Assembly: GCF_003952725.1 (NCBI RefSeq)
Contig: NZ_CP032509.1
Span: forward strand, 3,558,001 to 3,622,000
DNA from: Georhizobium profundi
GTDB taxonomy: Bacteria; Pseudomonadota; Alphaproteobacteria; Rhizobiales; Rhizobiaceae
Direction: 5' to 3'
DNA length: 64,000 nt
Shown here piece by piece: positions 20,735 to 30,139 of the stretch (position 1 is its first letter; the number at the start of each line of letters is the position of its first letter). The notes under the pieces are model-generated. The model did not search any database and was not told the origin of the DNA. It was given only the letters and a program-made list of their open reading frames with translations. The translations under genes were made by a program, and so were the position numbers.

Positions 20735-21781
20735 TCAGGCTTTGCGGCCATCGATGCGAAAGGCGAGGCTGGAAACGGCGCCGCCATCATTGTGATAGCT
20801 GAACTGGCCGCCGATCTGCTGAGCCAGGGATACCACGATGCGCATGCCGAGATTGCGCGACGTGTCCGGCTTGAACGCCTCCGGCCAGCCGGGGCCGTCG
20901 TCGCTGACCCGCAGCAGGTACGAGCCCGACGCGGCATCGACTTCCGACAATTCAACGTCGATGCGGCCTTGGCGCTTGTCTGCGAATGCGTGCTCGATGG
21001 AATTCGAGATCAGCTCCGTCGCGATGAGGCCGAGCGGAACCGCCATATCTGACGAGACGTCGATCGCAGCCACGTCGGCATGATAGGTGACATGGCGTGC
21101 ATCCATCGCTTCGAGGATGTCCGGTCCGAGCGCCTTGAGATAGGCTGGAAAATCGAGGGTCTGGTGGGCGGGATCATAAAGATCGCGCTGCATGCGAGCG
21201 ACGAGATTGACCCGCGTCGCGGCCTGGGCAAGCGCGGTTGCAGCTTCACCTTCGGGCAACGCACGCTTCTGCGCATTCAACAGCGCGCTGACGACGGCGA
21301 GGTTGTTGGAAACGCGGTGCTGCATTTCCTTGAAGAGAACATCGCGCTCTTCCGCATGGCGGTGCGACACCATTTGCTCGCGCTTCAATCGATCGAGCGC
21401 CACATGCATCCAGTGGATCAAGAGCACATCAACGGTGACGATGGCCACGAAGAAGGCGAGTGCGACGATCGCCGGTCCGTTGAGCTCGAAGGACCCTGCA
21501 GGAGCGATGAAGAAGTACCAGGCCGCAAAAAACGATGCGATGCCGACAGCAATGCCGGGTGCAAGCCCCACGAAGAACGTCGTGAGAATCACCGCAGGAA
21601 AAAACGTCAGATACGGAAAACCCGGGGGAAGCCGCGCGTCGAGCCAAAGCCGTGCGGCCAGTGCGAGGGCGAATGCGACGATGGCGAACAACCAACGCTT
21701 TGCCGGGCTCGCCCGAAGAGTCTGGGTGCGATCGAGCATACGTTGGACGGAACTGATAGAAGCCTGCTGCACGAATCCCAC
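20735..21781 (-). CDS. Membrane sensor histidine kinase, HisKA_2 type
   Basis: The N-terminus has about four hydrophobic helices resembling the DUF4118/KdpD membrane module (residues about 25-125). A short linker leads to the phosphoacceptor helix KEMQHRVSNNLAVVSALLNA, which is the HisKA_2 pattern, and then a HATPase domain (SNSIEHAF; VSDDGPGWPE; LGMRIV). HisKA_2/HWE kinases often signal to PhyR in the alphaproteobacterial general stress response, but no response regulator is in the window. The start is uncertain: GTG 21781 or ATG 21739, neither with a good ribosome site. Confidence 0.9.
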   Translation of the reverse strand: MGFVQQASISSVQRMLDRTQTLRASPAKRWLFAIVAFALALAARLWLDARLPPGFPYLTFFPAVILTTFFVGLAPGIAVGIASFFAAWYFFIAPAGSFELNGPAIVALAFFVAIVTVDVLLIHWMHVALDRLKREQMVSHRHAEERDVLFKEMQHRVSNNLAVVSALLNAQKRALPEGEAATALAQAATRVNLVARMQRDLYDPAHQTLDFPAYLKALGPDILEAMDARHVTYHADVAAIDVSSDMAVPLGLIATELISNSIEHAFADKRQGRIDVELSEVDAASGSYLLRVSDDGPGWPEAFKPDTSRNLGMRIVVSLAQQIGGQFSYHNDGGAVSSLAFRIDGRKA

Positions 21782-21970
21782 GCCGAACTACGCGCGGAGG
21801 CGCGACCTTCTTTGGCCGCACCAAACCAGAATTCGCGCGAAAAGCAATGGCACTGTCACAAGACTTAGACATATTTTCGATCACTAAAAAAGAACACACT
21901 AAGCTGACGGCCTGTTCTCATTTCAGCGACAGTGCTTGTCTTGCGCACGACCAACGCGCATAGCCACCGC

Positions 21971-22762
21971 ATGACAAAACACTACCTCCAGAATGCCGAC
22001 AGTGCTACGCCAGGCGAGGCCTTCGCCACCGAACGGCTGGATCGCGTACTGGTCGATCGCGGGCTGTATGATACGCGCTCGCGCGCCCGTGATGCGATCG
22101 TGCGCGGCACGGTCGCGGTGAATGGCGCGGTCGTGCGCAAGCCCGGTTACCCGACCGCTGCCGCAGATGCGCTGTCGATTGCAGACGATGCGAGCACCTA
22201 TGTCTCGCGCGCGGCACTCAAGCTCGTGGCCGGGCTCGATGCCTTCAACCTCGATCCCACCGGTCGCACCGCCCTCGACATCGGTGCGTCGACGGGCGGA
22301 TTCACGCAGGTGCTTCTCGAACGCGGTGCTGCCCATGTCGTTGCCGTCGATGTGGGACGCGGCCAATTGCACCCTTCGCTTGAAGCGCACCACGCCGTCA
22401 CGTCTTTCGAAGGCCTGAATGCGCGCAATCTCACGCCCGAGCAGATCGGGTATCCAAAGATCGACTGCATCGTCAGCGATGTGAGCTTCATCTCGCTCAA
22501 GCTTGCCCTGCCGCCGGCCCTGGCGCTCGCCTCGCCCGGTTCATTTTGCGTGCTTCTCGTCAAACCGCAGTTCGAGGCCGGCCGCGATGCGATCGGAAAA
22601 GGTGGGCTGTTGAGGGATCCGGCGCAGGGGATCGAGATCGCGCGGGATCTGGAGCGGTGGCTCGGTACGCAAGCGGGTTGGCGTGCTATCGGCTTCGTGC
22701 CATCGCCGATCGCAGGCGGCGACGGCAATCAGGAATATCTGCTGACTGGAGAAAAGACATGA
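21971..22762 (+). CDS. tlyA: TlyA family rRNA (cytidine-2'-O)-methyltransferase
   Basis: An N-terminal S4 RNA-binding domain (about 17-75; ERLDRVLVDRGLYDTRSRAR) is joined to an FtsJ-like SAM methyltransferase (ALDIGASTGGFTQVLLERGA; SDVSFISL; VLLVKPQFEAGRD). Family members methylate ribose at cytidines in 16S and/or 23S rRNA. The old name hemolysin A should not be taken as a toxin function. Start ATG 21971; an ATG at 21932 would add a non-homologous tail. The stop overlaps the next start (ATGA at 22759), so the two RNA-modification genes are coupled. Confidence 0.94.
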   Translation: MTKHYLQNADSATPGEAFATERLDRVLVDRGLYDTRSRARDAIVRGTVAVNGAVVRKPGYPTAAADALSIADDASTYVSRAALKLVAGLDAFNLDPTGRTALDIGASTGGFTQVLLERGAAHVVAVDVGRGQLHPSLEAHHAVTSFEGLNARNLTPEQIGYPKIDCIVSDVSFISLKLALPPALALASPGSFCVLLVKPQFEAGRDAIGKGGLLRDPAQGIEIARDLERWLGTQAGWRAIGFVPSPIAGGDGNQEYLLTGEKT

Positions 22763-24015
22763 GCGCCGAAACCGTCGACATTCGCGAACTCGGTGCTCAA
22801 GGCGATGGCGTGGCGCACACCGAAACCGGCCCCGTCTTCGTGCCGTTTACCTTGCCGGGCGAAACCGTCTCAATCGCGCGCGAGAAAGCCAAGGCGACAT
22901 TGATGGCGGTGAAGAGCGCCTCGCCTCTGCGGGTGGAGCCGCCCTGCCCGCATTTCGGGCCGGATGGTGAAGGCGGTGCCTGCGGTGGGTGCTCCCTGCA
23001 GCATTACGACATGGCCGCCTATCGCGACTGGAAGGCCGATCTGGTCCGCCAGGCGCTTGCCGAGCAGAAGATCGACATTCCACTCGAGCCACTGATTGCG
23101 GCGCAGCCGGGCGAACGCAGGCGCCTTGTTCTGACGGGCCTGCGCACTGACCGATCGGTCATCCTCGGCTTTGCGGCCGCCCGCTCCCACCAGATCGTGC
23201 CGATCCGCGTCTGCCCCATTGCCGTGCCCGCCATATCGCAGAGACTGGATACGATCCGGCGTGTCGCGACGGCGGTTGCAACCGGTACCGCTGCCTTTCG
23301 GGTGAGCGTGCTCGCCACCGTCTCCGGGCTCGACATCGCCATTACCGCTCCCATGAAGCTTCAGGATCGACGCCGGCTACTGGCCATCGAGACGATATTG
23401 GGCCTGAGCGAAATCGCCCGGGTCACCGTCGACGGCGAGGTTCTCGTGGAGCCGCGTCGGCCGATCATCCAATTCGGCAAGGCATCCGTCACACCGGTGC
23501 CCGGCGGGTTCGTGCAGGCAAGCGCGATCGCGGAAGGCCACATGGCGCAGATCGTTTCGGCGCATCTGAAGCCTTCGAAGCGGATCGCCGATCTCTTCGC
23601 CGGCAGCGGCACGTTTGCGCTCAGATTGGCAGAATCCGCGCCCGTCCACGCGGTGGAGAACGACAAGCTCGCTTTGGCGGCACTGGATGCGGCTGCGCGT
23701 GCGACGCAGGGGCTTCGTCCCGTGACGCACCAGAAGCAGGATCTCTTCCGCAGCCCGCTGATGGGTATGGACCTGAAGCCCTTCGACGGCCTCGTCTTCG
23801 ATCCGCCGCGTGCCGGTGCCGAAGCTCAGTCGCGCGAACTCGCGCGTTCGTCGATCCGTCGGATCGCAGCGGTGTCCTGCAATCCCACGACGCTGGCGCG
23901 GGATCTCCGATTCCTCATCGACGGCGGTTACAAGCTGCTCTCCGTGCAGCCGATCGACCAGTTTCTCTGGTCGCCCCATGTGGAAGCCGTCGCCCTGCTG
24001 GAGCGCAAGGGCTGA
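22759..24015 (+). CDS. Class I SAM-dependent 23S rRNA (uracil-5-) methyltransferase, RlmD/RumA family
   Basis: 418 residues. The N-terminal TRAM-like region is followed by cysteines of an iron-sulfur cluster (CPHFG, then CGGCSLQH, and a later Cys in RVCPIAVP). The methyltransferase core has DLFAGSGTFALRLA (SAM binding), FDPPRAGA, and SCNPTTLARDL, which holds the catalytic Cys that attacks uracil C6. The family makes m5U at 23S rRNA positions; which position cannot be said. Its ATG lies within the tlyA stop, so I ignore the longer open frame back to 22546. Confidence 0.94.
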   Translation: MSAETVDIRELGAQGDGVAHTETGPVFVPFTLPGETVSIAREKAKATLMAVKSASPLRVEPPCPHFGPDGEGGACGGCSLQHYDMAAYRDWKADLVRQALAEQKIDIPLEPLIAAQPGERRRLVLTGLRTDRSVILGFAAARSHQIVPIRVCPIAVPAISQRLDTIRRVATAVATGTAAFRVSVLATVSGLDIAITAPMKLQDRRRLLAIETILGLSEIARVTVDGEVLVEPRRPIIQFGKASVTPVPGGFVQASAIAEGHMAQIVSAHLKPSKRIADLFAGSGTFALRLAESAPVHAVENDKLALAALDAAARATQGLRPVTHQKQDLFRSPLMGMDLKPFDGLVFDPPRAGAEAQSRELARSSIRRIAAVSCNPTTLARDLRFLIDGGYKLLSVQPIDQFLWSPHVEAVALLERKG

Positions 24016-24033
24016 ACCGGCCGGGCTGGGGCG

Positions 24034-24795
24034 CTACTTCTTTCGGCTCATGAACGCCTCGAAAGCGGCGCGCGCTTCGGCGGACTTCAACTGAGCCTTG
24101 AAATGCTCGGCCTCGGCATCGATTCGCTCCAGCACCTGCTGCTCGGACCCACGGATCAGATCACGCGCGATGGCGAGTGCCTGGGGAGGCTTTGCGGCGA
24201 TGTCGCGGGCCAGCGACAATGCCTCGGCTTCCAGAGCGTCCGGCGGTACGACGCGCCATACGAAACCCGCCTCGCGCGCCTCCTCCGCCGAGAACGGAAG
24301 TCCGGCGGCGAGCATGGCGAAAGCGCGCTGATGGCCTGCGATGTTGGGCAGAAGCAGCGTGCTTGCTGCTTCCGGAACGATGGCGAGATCGGTGAAGGGC
24401 GTGCGGAATAGTGACCGATCGGAGGCGATCGTCATGTCGCAGTGGAAGGTCAGCGTCGTGCCGACACCGATCGCCAGCCCATCGACGCCGGCAAGCAGCG
24501 GCTTGCGGGTGGTCGCAAGCGTCTTCAGGAAATCGATGACTTCAGCGCCAAGCGATCCTCCCATAGCGAAGGCAAGGAAGTCCTGCATGTCGTTGCCAGC
24601 CGAGAAGGCGCCGGGCGCGCCGAGAAAAAGATGTGCCCGCACATCTGGATCGGCATCGCCTTGCCGCAGCGCATCGGTCATGGCCGCATACATGGTTCGG
24701 GTCAGCGCGTTCTTCTTCTCCGGGCGGTTCATGCGGATGATCTGCACGCCGGGTGCACTCTCGGGCCGCTGGATCAGGATCGTGTCGTCGCTCAT
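24034..24795 (-). CDS. Enoyl-CoA hydratase/isomerase family protein
   Basis: Crotonase-fold enzyme. The CoA-binding/oxyanion segments are visible (FSAGNDMQDF and AGVDGLAIGVGTTLTFHCDM), followed by PEAASTLLLPNIAG. The Glu used by hydratases is retained in the PEA position, while the other catalytic Glu is not obvious, so hydratase versus isomerase activity is open. The start at 24795 has GAGGA just upstream. An ATG at 24810 would overlap the stop of the acyl-CoA dehydrogenase (ATGA). Either way the pair is one operon acting in acyl-CoA beta-oxidation. Confidence 0.9.
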   Translation of the reverse strand: MSDDTILIQRPESAPGVQIIRMNRPEKKNALTRTMYAAMTDALRQGDADPDVRAHLFLGAPGAFSAGNDMQDFLAFAMGGSLGAEVIDFLKTLATTRKPLLAGVDGLAIGVGTTLTFHCDMTIASDRSLFRTPFTDLAIVPEAASTLLLPNIAGHQRAFAMLAAGLPFSAEEAREAGFVWRVVPPDALEAEALSLARDIAAKPPQALAIARDLIRGSEQQVLERIDAEAEHFKAQLKSAEARAAFEAFMSRKK

Positions 24796-24806
24796 GCTGT
24801 CTGTCC

Positions 24807-26582
24807 TCATGCCGCCGTCAGGGCGCCGCGCGCCGCGATCAGACTTCCGGCACCTTCGATGACGCTGATCTTCAAGGCTGCGGTTTCGTTCAACAGGTTT
24901 TCTGCAGCGAAGCGGCAGAGCGCGACGCGCGCATCCTCGTCCGATGCCAGAGCGCCCTTGGCGAGATAAACCCCGCCAGCGGCAAGCCCGAAGAGGCGCA
25001 GATAGGGTTGTGCGCTTGCCAAGGCCTCCTGTTGGCGGCCGGCCTGGATGGCTTCGCCAAGCCAGGTCGTTGCGGCTTCGAGATCGTCGATCGCGCGGGA
25101 CAACCGTTCGCCGGTGGTGCCCAGACCCTCGCGGTTGGACACCGTCACGGCATTCGCAATGTCGCGCAGTTCCGCAATGTAGCCGGCGACCTGCTGGCCA
25201 CCCGAAAGCGGCAGCTTGCGCATGACAAGGTCGATCGCCTGAATACCGTTCGTGCCTTCGTAGATCGGCGCGATGCGGGCATCGCGCATGTAACGGGCAG
25301 CACCGGTCTCTTCCACAAATCCCATGCCGCCGTGCACCTGCACGCCGATCGAGGCGACCTGGCAGCCGACATCGGTCGAAAAGGCCTTGGCCACGGGGGT
25401 GAGCAGATTGGCGCGCTCCTGCCAGTGGCGCGCATCGTCGCCGTCCGCAGCATGCGCGTGATCGATCGCATGGGCGCAGGCGTGGCAGATGGCGCGGGCG
25501 GCCTGCGTCAGCGCCTTCATGGTCAGAAGGTCGCGCTGGACGTCCGGGTGCTCGATGATCGGGCTCATGCCTTCGCCGGTGTCGCCCGGTGCCTTGCCCT
25601 GGCGGCGCTCCATCGCGTAGGCTAGCGCCTTCTGATAGGCGGCGTCCGCCACGGCTACGCCCTGCACGCCCACATTGAGGCGAGCGTTGTTCATCATCGT
25701 GAACATGCAGGCAAGGCCTCGATTTTCCTCGCCGATCAGCCAGCCGATCGCACCGGCTTCGTCGCCATGCTTTCCGTCGCCATAGATCATCGTGCAGGTG
25801 GGCGAGCCGTGGATGCCAAGCTTGTGCTCGATGCCGTTGCAGAAGACATCATTGCGCACGCAGGGAGCGCCGTTTTCATCCAGCAGGAACTTCGGCACCA
25901 GGAAGAGCGATATGCCGCGCGTACCGGCCGGCGCATCGGGAAGGCGCGCCAGCACCAGATGGATGATGTTGTCGGTGAGATCGTGCTCGCCGAAGGTGAT
26001 GTAGATCTTCTGGCCGAAGATGCGGTAGCTGCCATCGTCGCGGCGTTCCGCGCGTGCCTTGAGCGCATTGAGATCGGAGCCGGCCTGCGGCTCAGTCAGG
26101 TTCATCGTGCCCATCCACTCGCCGGAGACGAGCTTGGCGAGATAGTGGTCCTTCAGTTCCTGCGACCCGTGCTTGTCCAGCGCCTCGACCGCGCCGACCG
26201 TCAGAAGCGGGCCGAGGCCGAAGGCCATGTTCGCGGCAGCCCACATTTCGGATGCCGCGACGGACAGCATGGTCGGCAGTTGCTGGCCGCCATAGGCCTC
26301 GGGGCCGGAGAGCGCGTTCCAACCGCCCTCGATCCAGCGGTGATAGACGTCTTTCCAGCCGGGAGGCATGGTGACGACGCCATCCTTCAAAGGCGTGCCG
26401 TGCTTGTCGCCGATTTCGGCGGTCGGGGCCAGTTGGTCGGTCGCAAAGCGGCCCGCCTCTTCCAGGATCGCGTCGACGAGATCTTCGGAAAGATCGCCGA
26501 GACGTTCCTCGTCCAGCGCCTCTTTCAGACCTGCCACATGCTTCAGCGAAAATGCGATTTCGGAAACGGGTGCGCGGTACAT
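24807..26582 (-). CDS. Acyl-CoA dehydrogenase with C-terminal extension
   Basis: FAD-dependent dehydrogenase of about 591 residues, the long type with an extra C-terminal helical domain that is usual for medium/long-chain substrates in Proteobacteria. Motifs seen: MNLTEPQAGSDLNALKA (FAD and substrate binding), YITFGEHDLTDNI, IEHKLGIHGSPTC, and MGFVEETGAARYMRDARI with the catalytic Glu in YEGTNGIQAIDL. I choose ATG 26582 because GGGAG precedes it by 6 nt. The ATGs upstream come from a tandem repeat in the leader. Confidence 0.95.
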   Translation of the reverse strand: MYRAPVSEIAFSLKHVAGLKEALDEERLGDLSEDLVDAILEEAGRFATDQLAPTAEIGDKHGTPLKDGVVTMPPGWKDVYHRWIEGGWNALSGPEAYGGQQLPTMLSVAASEMWAAANMAFGLGPLLTVGAVEALDKHGSQELKDHYLAKLVSGEWMGTMNLTEPQAGSDLNALKARAERRDDGSYRIFGQKIYITFGEHDLTDNIIHLVLARLPDAPAGTRGISLFLVPKFLLDENGAPCVRNDVFCNGIEHKLGIHGSPTCTMIYGDGKHGDEAGAIGWLIGEENRGLACMFTMMNNARLNVGVQGVAVADAAYQKALAYAMERRQGKAPGDTGEGMSPIIEHPDVQRDLLTMKALTQAARAICHACAHAIDHAHAADGDDARHWQERANLLTPVAKAFSTDVGCQVASIGVQVHGGMGFVEETGAARYMRDARIAPIYEGTNGIQAIDLVMRKLPLSGGQQVAGYIAELRDIANAVTVSNREGLGTTGERLSRAIDDLEAATTWLGEAIQAGRQQEALASAQPYLRLFGLAAGGVYLAKGALASDEDARVALCRFAAENLLNETAALKISVIEGAGSLIAARGALTAA

Positions 26583-26590
26583 GACACTCT

Positions 26591-26622
26591 CCCTTGTCAT
26601 AGCCGGCCCCTGTCATAGCCGG
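26591..26622 (-). repeat. 16-bp tandem repeat in the acyl-CoA dehydrogenase leader
   Basis: Two adjacent 16-bp units, 26591-26606 and 26607-26622, differ at one position and share TGTCATAGCCGG. They lie directly upstream of (and touch) the ribosome-binding site. Each unit contains an ATG on the minus strand, giving spurious upstream starts. It may be a simple duplication or a doubled operator. Confidence 0.7.
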
Positions 26623-26830
26623 GAACATCGATCAATTGCGACCCTGCTCGTCATCTAGTTTCAGACGGCCGAGACGCGCTTTCTGCTTTTTACGTAAAGG
26701 TAAGAGATACGGCAAGGGATGTTGTCTTTGCGCAATGATGCTGTATGGCCATCGCATGGAACGACCTCGGCTTCGGAAACGGTGCTTTCCCGAGCCTTTC
26801 ATGCGGACCGGCGGACGCGCGGAGCTTCAA

Positions 26831-27832
26831 TTGGCCGACATTCTTTCCATTGCGGATGCACCGGAACGCGCCATCGACGCGGCCTGCTCGGTGCTTGCGC
26901 GCGGCGATCTGCTCGGCCTGCCGACAGAAACCGTCTACGGGCTTGCCGCCGATGCCACCAATGGCGAGGCGGTTGCTCGCATCTACGCCGCCAAGGGTCG
27001 GCCGCGGTTCAATCCGCTGATCTGCCATATGAGCGACCGCGGCATGGCCGAGGCGCATGTGCGCTTCGAGCCGCTTGCGGAGAAACTCGCCGATGCCTTC
27101 TGGCCGGGACCGCTGACCCTTGTCCTGCCGCGTCTTAAACGATCGCCCGTGGCCTCGCTGGTCACCGCAGGGCTCGACACATTGGCGGTGCGGGTCCCGC
27201 GTGGGATCGCCGGCGACATCATCCGGAGATTCGGCAGGCCGATCGCAGCGCCAAGCGCCAACCGCTCGGGCCGCATCAGCCCGACACGCGCGGAGCATGT
27301 CGCCCACGATCTCGGTGATGCCGTGTCGCTCGTTCTCGATGCCGGCCCCTGCGCCGTCGGGCTGGAGTCGACGATCGTGAAGGTCGAAAGCGGCCGCGCG
27401 ATCCTGTTGCGCCCCGGCGGTCTGTCGCGTGACGAGATCGAGGCGGTCACCGGACATTCCTTGCTTCGCCATGAGACCCCGGGCGTGCTGGAGGCCCCGG
27501 GCATGATGGCCTCGCATTACGCGCCGGATGCGCCGGTTCGGTTGAACGTGACTTCGGTCGCGCCTTCGGAAGTGCTGATCGATTTTGCCGACCAGCCCAT
27601 TATCGGCAAGGAACAGGCCCGCGCTGTCATCGATCTCAGCCCGTCCGGGCGCCTTACGGAAGCGGCAGCGCAGTTGTTCGATGCGATGCAGCGTGCGGAC
27701 CGGCTCGGCGGCTCGGCGATCGTCTTCGCGCCGATCCCGACCACCGGTCTTGGGGAAGCCATCAATGATCGGCTGCAGCGCGCTGCCGCACCGCGTGGCG
27801 TCGAGCCTCAAGCCGGTACCCAATTCGGTTGA
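26831..27832 (+). CDS. L-threonylcarbamoyladenylate synthase, Sua5 type
   Basis: Makes threonylcarbamoyl-AMP, the donor for t6A37 of ANN-decoding tRNAs. The YrdC domain (about 1-205) shows LPTETVYGLAADATN, KGRPRFNPL and SANRSGRISPT. A Sua5 C-terminal domain follows the linker APGMMASHYAPDAP. The start is not certain. TTG 26831 has GGAG 6 nt upstream and gives the usual family N-terminus; ATG 26801 lacks a ribosome site; earlier ATGs add unrelated sequence. It is divergent from the acyl-CoA dehydrogenase. Confidence 0.93.
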   Translation: MADILSIADAPERAIDAACSVLARGDLLGLPTETVYGLAADATNGEAVARIYAAKGRPRFNPLICHMSDRGMAEAHVRFEPLAEKLADAFWPGPLTLVLPRLKRSPVASLVTAGLDTLAVRVPRGIAGDIIRRFGRPIAAPSANRSGRISPTRAEHVAHDLGDAVSLVLDAGPCAVGLESTIVKVESGRAILLRPGGLSRDEIEAVTGHSLLRHETPGVLEAPGMMASHYAPDAPVRLNVTSVAPSEVLIDFADQPIIGKEQARAVIDLSPSGRLTEAAAQLFDAMQRADRLGGSAIVFAPIPTTGLGEAINDRLQRAAAPRGVEPQAGTQFG

Positions 27833-27852
27833 TTTGCCCTAGATCGTCTGAG

Positions 27853-29292
27853 ATGAGCGTATCCCCTTCCCTCTCCGCATCCCTCATCGAACGCTTTGCT
27901 GCCATCGTGGGGACCGGCAACGCGTTGACCGAGCCCTCGGACACGCAAGGCTTCACCCAAGAGCATCGCGATCTCTATCACGCCTCGACCCCGCTCGTGC
28001 TGCGACCCGGGACGACGCAGGAGGTCGCCAAGATCCTGAAGCTTGCGACCGAAACCGGGACCGCGATCATCCCCCAGGGCGGCAACACGGGGCTCACCGG
28101 CGGCCAGGTGCCGCTGGCGGATGGTCCACCGGCCATCATCCTTTCGCTCACCCGCATGAACCGGATCCTCGACATCGACGCTGTCGGTGGCACGATGACG
28201 GTGGAAGCGGGCGTCGTTTTGCAGACGATCCAGGAAGCGGCAGAAAAGGTGGGCAAGCTTTTCCCGCTTTCGCTCGGAGCAGAAGGCTCCTGCCAGATCG
28301 GCGGCAACCTCTCCACCAATGCCGGCGGCACGGCGGTGCTTGCCTATGGCAATACGCGCCAGCTTTGCCTGGGGCTCGAGGTGGTGCTGCCGACCGGCGA
28401 AGTCTGGACGGCGCTGCGCAAGCTGAAGAAGGACAACACCGGCTACGATCTGCGCGATCTCTTCATCGGCGCGGAGGGGACGCTCGGCGTGATCACCGCG
28501 GCTGTTTTGAAGCTCTTTCCCATGCCTGCCGGCCGGCAGGTCGCGATCGCTGGGATGAAATCGCCTGAGGGGGCACTTGAACTCTTCCGCCGGGCCGAGG
28601 CGCTTGCCGGGGGCGGGCTGACGGCATTCGAACTGATGGCGCGCATCGGCGTCGAATTTACAGCCCGGCACATCGATGGCGTTCGCGATCCTTTTGCTGA
28701 GCCTCATGGCTGGTACGCGCTGATCGAGATCTCGTCGAACCTCTCCGAGGAGGCCGCGCGGGATCAGATGGAGCATCTCTTAAGTGCGGCGCTTGAAGAC
28801 GGCATCGCCGAAGACGCGGTTCTGGCGCAAAACGAGACACAGGCGCGCGACTTCTGGCACATGCGCGAAGCGCTCTCTTGGGCGCAGAAGCCCGAGGGCG
28901 GATCGATCAAGCACGACATCTCCGTGCCTGTCGCCGCCATTCCCACGTTCCTCGCGCAGGCCGAGCCGCTCGTGCAGGAAGTGGTGCCCGGCGCGCGGAT
29001 CGTCGCCTTCGGCCATCTCGGCGATGGCAACATTCACTACAATATCTCCCAGCCGGTCGGCGCCGACCGTGAGGCCTTTCTGGCCCACTGGGACGCGGTC
29101 AGCGCGAAGGTTCACGCTCTGGCGCTTTCCTTCGGCGGGTCGATCTCCGCCGAGCACGGCATCGGCCAGATGAAGCGGGACGAACTCGCCGCCATCCGCG
29201 CGCCCATCGAGATCGACCTCATGCAGCGCATCAAGGCGGCCTTCGATCCGGCCGGCATCATGAATCCCGGAAAGGTACTGCGGACGCGCTGA
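27853..29292 (+). CDS. FAD-binding oxidoreductase (D-2-hydroxyacid dehydrogenase-like, GlcD/D2HGDH family)
   Basis: Flavoenzyme of 479 residues with a PCMH-type FAD domain (PQGGNTGLTGGQVPLADG, about residue 75) and an FAD-oxidase C-terminal domain (GHLGDGNIHYN with metal-binding His; EHGIGQMKRDEL; NPGKVL at the end). The family oxidises D-lactate, glycolate or D-2-hydroxyglutarate. The arrangement as a single gene without glcE/glcF neighbours favours a D-2-hydroxyglutarate or D-lactate dehydrogenase, but the substrate cannot be read from sequence alone. ATG 27853 is chosen; the frame opens slightly upstream and overlaps the Sua5 stop. Confidence 0.9.
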   Translation: MSVSPSLSASLIERFAAIVGTGNALTEPSDTQGFTQEHRDLYHASTPLVLRPGTTQEVAKILKLATETGTAIIPQGGNTGLTGGQVPLADGPPAIILSLTRMNRILDIDAVGGTMTVEAGVVLQTIQEAAEKVGKLFPLSLGAEGSCQIGGNLSTNAGGTAVLAYGNTRQLCLGLEVVLPTGEVWTALRKLKKDNTGYDLRDLFIGAEGTLGVITAAVLKLFPMPAGRQVAIAGMKSPEGALELFRRAEALAGGGLTAFELMARIGVEFTARHIDGVRDPFAEPHGWYALIEISSNLSEEAARDQMEHLLSAALEDGIAEDAVLAQNETQARDFWHMREALSWAQKPEGGSIKHDISVPVAAIPTFLAQAEPLVQEVVPGARIVAFGHLGDGNIHYNISQPVGADREAFLAHWDAVSAKVHALALSFGGSISAEHGIGQMKRDELAAIRAPIEIDLMQRIKAAFDPAGIMNPGKVLRTR

Positions 29293-29459
29293 GCTTCCGA
29301 TTTGGTAACCATCGGAAAGGTCAAGGTTTTTTAACTGCGATTTTTAAGCGGGCCGGAACCCCGGCACCCTAAAGTCAGACACAACAGAGAGCGCGACCAA
29401 GCGCTCCGGCGGGAAGACCGGAAAACCGGCTCTCGAGAGTGTCAACAAGGGTGTGGTCA

Positions 29460-30041
29460 ATGTCGAACACGGTTCTGAAGTCGCTAAGCAAGCCCGTCTG
29501 GGCAGGTCACGAACTCCGGCTGGATCCCGGCCATCTGCCGCAGCACGTCACTTACTGCGCGCGCAGCCAGACCGAAGCCGTCACGATCACGATCGACAAG
29601 CGCGGCGCGGTGATGCGTCGCAAGCTGCCGGGCAGCGGGCTGCCGCTGTCGGTTGCCCTTCCCTCTCGCATCTTCGTCGGCGTCGCTGCCCGCGCAATCG
29701 ATCATGGCGATGGCCAGATCACTGTCACGTTGGAATTGCACCATACCGATCCCGAGCTCTGCGTGCCGCTGCTCGTCTCGCACGATCTCGGCGATATCGC
29801 AGCCGACTGGCGCAGCTGGGCCAATGTCTTCAACCTGCCCATGCTCATGGTCGAAGCAGACGGCGTGGCACGCCCGCTCGAAAACGCCATCGGTCCACTG
29901 ACTGTCGGTCGCACGCGCCCACGGCGCCATCATTCGTTCTTTGCCGATCGCCGGCCGCGCTTTCTGGTGCGCCGCAAGACCGGCTCGCTCGGAATTTCCT
30001 GCCTCGTCATCGACGGTGAAGAGATCATAGCACGTCGGTGA
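29460..30041 (+). CDS. DUF6101 family protein
   Basis: 193-residue cytosolic protein of unknown function that I recognise as the rhizobial DUF6101 family (LSLSKPVWAG-like N-terminus; LRLDPGHLPQHVTY; basic central and C-terminal segments RPRRHHSFFADRRPRFLVRR). No signal peptide or membrane helix is present. The strongly basic tail could contact nucleic acid or acidic lipids, but this is speculation. ATG 29460 is preceded by AAGGG at about 9 nt. It is monocistronic by appearance: 167 bp separate it from the flavoenzyme and 219 bp from the next gene. Confidence 0.82.
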   Translation: MSNTVLKSLSKPVWAGHELRLDPGHLPQHVTYCARSQTEAVTITIDKRGAVMRRKLPGSGLPLSVALPSRIFVGVAARAIDHGDGQITVTLELHHTDPELCVPLLVSHDLGDIAADWRSWANVFNLPMLMVEADGVARPLENAIGPLTVGRTRPRRHHSFFADRRPRFLVRRKTGSLGISCLVIDGEEIIARR

Positions 30042-30096
30042 TATCCACAATTCTCTAATATATCGATATCTTAAATACAAATATCTGATATCTCGT

Positions 30097-30121
30097 GGAA
30101 CGATAAAGTCCAGTCGTCGTT
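30097..30121 (+). promoter_or_regulatory. Predicted EcfG (general stress response) promoter
   Basis: GGAAC (30097-30101), a 16-nt spacer and CGTT (30118-30121) match the published consensus of EcfG/RpoE2 sigma factors of alphaproteobacteria. It sits about 140 nt upstream of the TTG start of the acidic repeat protein, just after an AT-rich tract (30045-30095). Transcription would start near 30128. Confidence 0.65.
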
Positions 30122-30139
30122 CTTACAGCATCGGCACTG

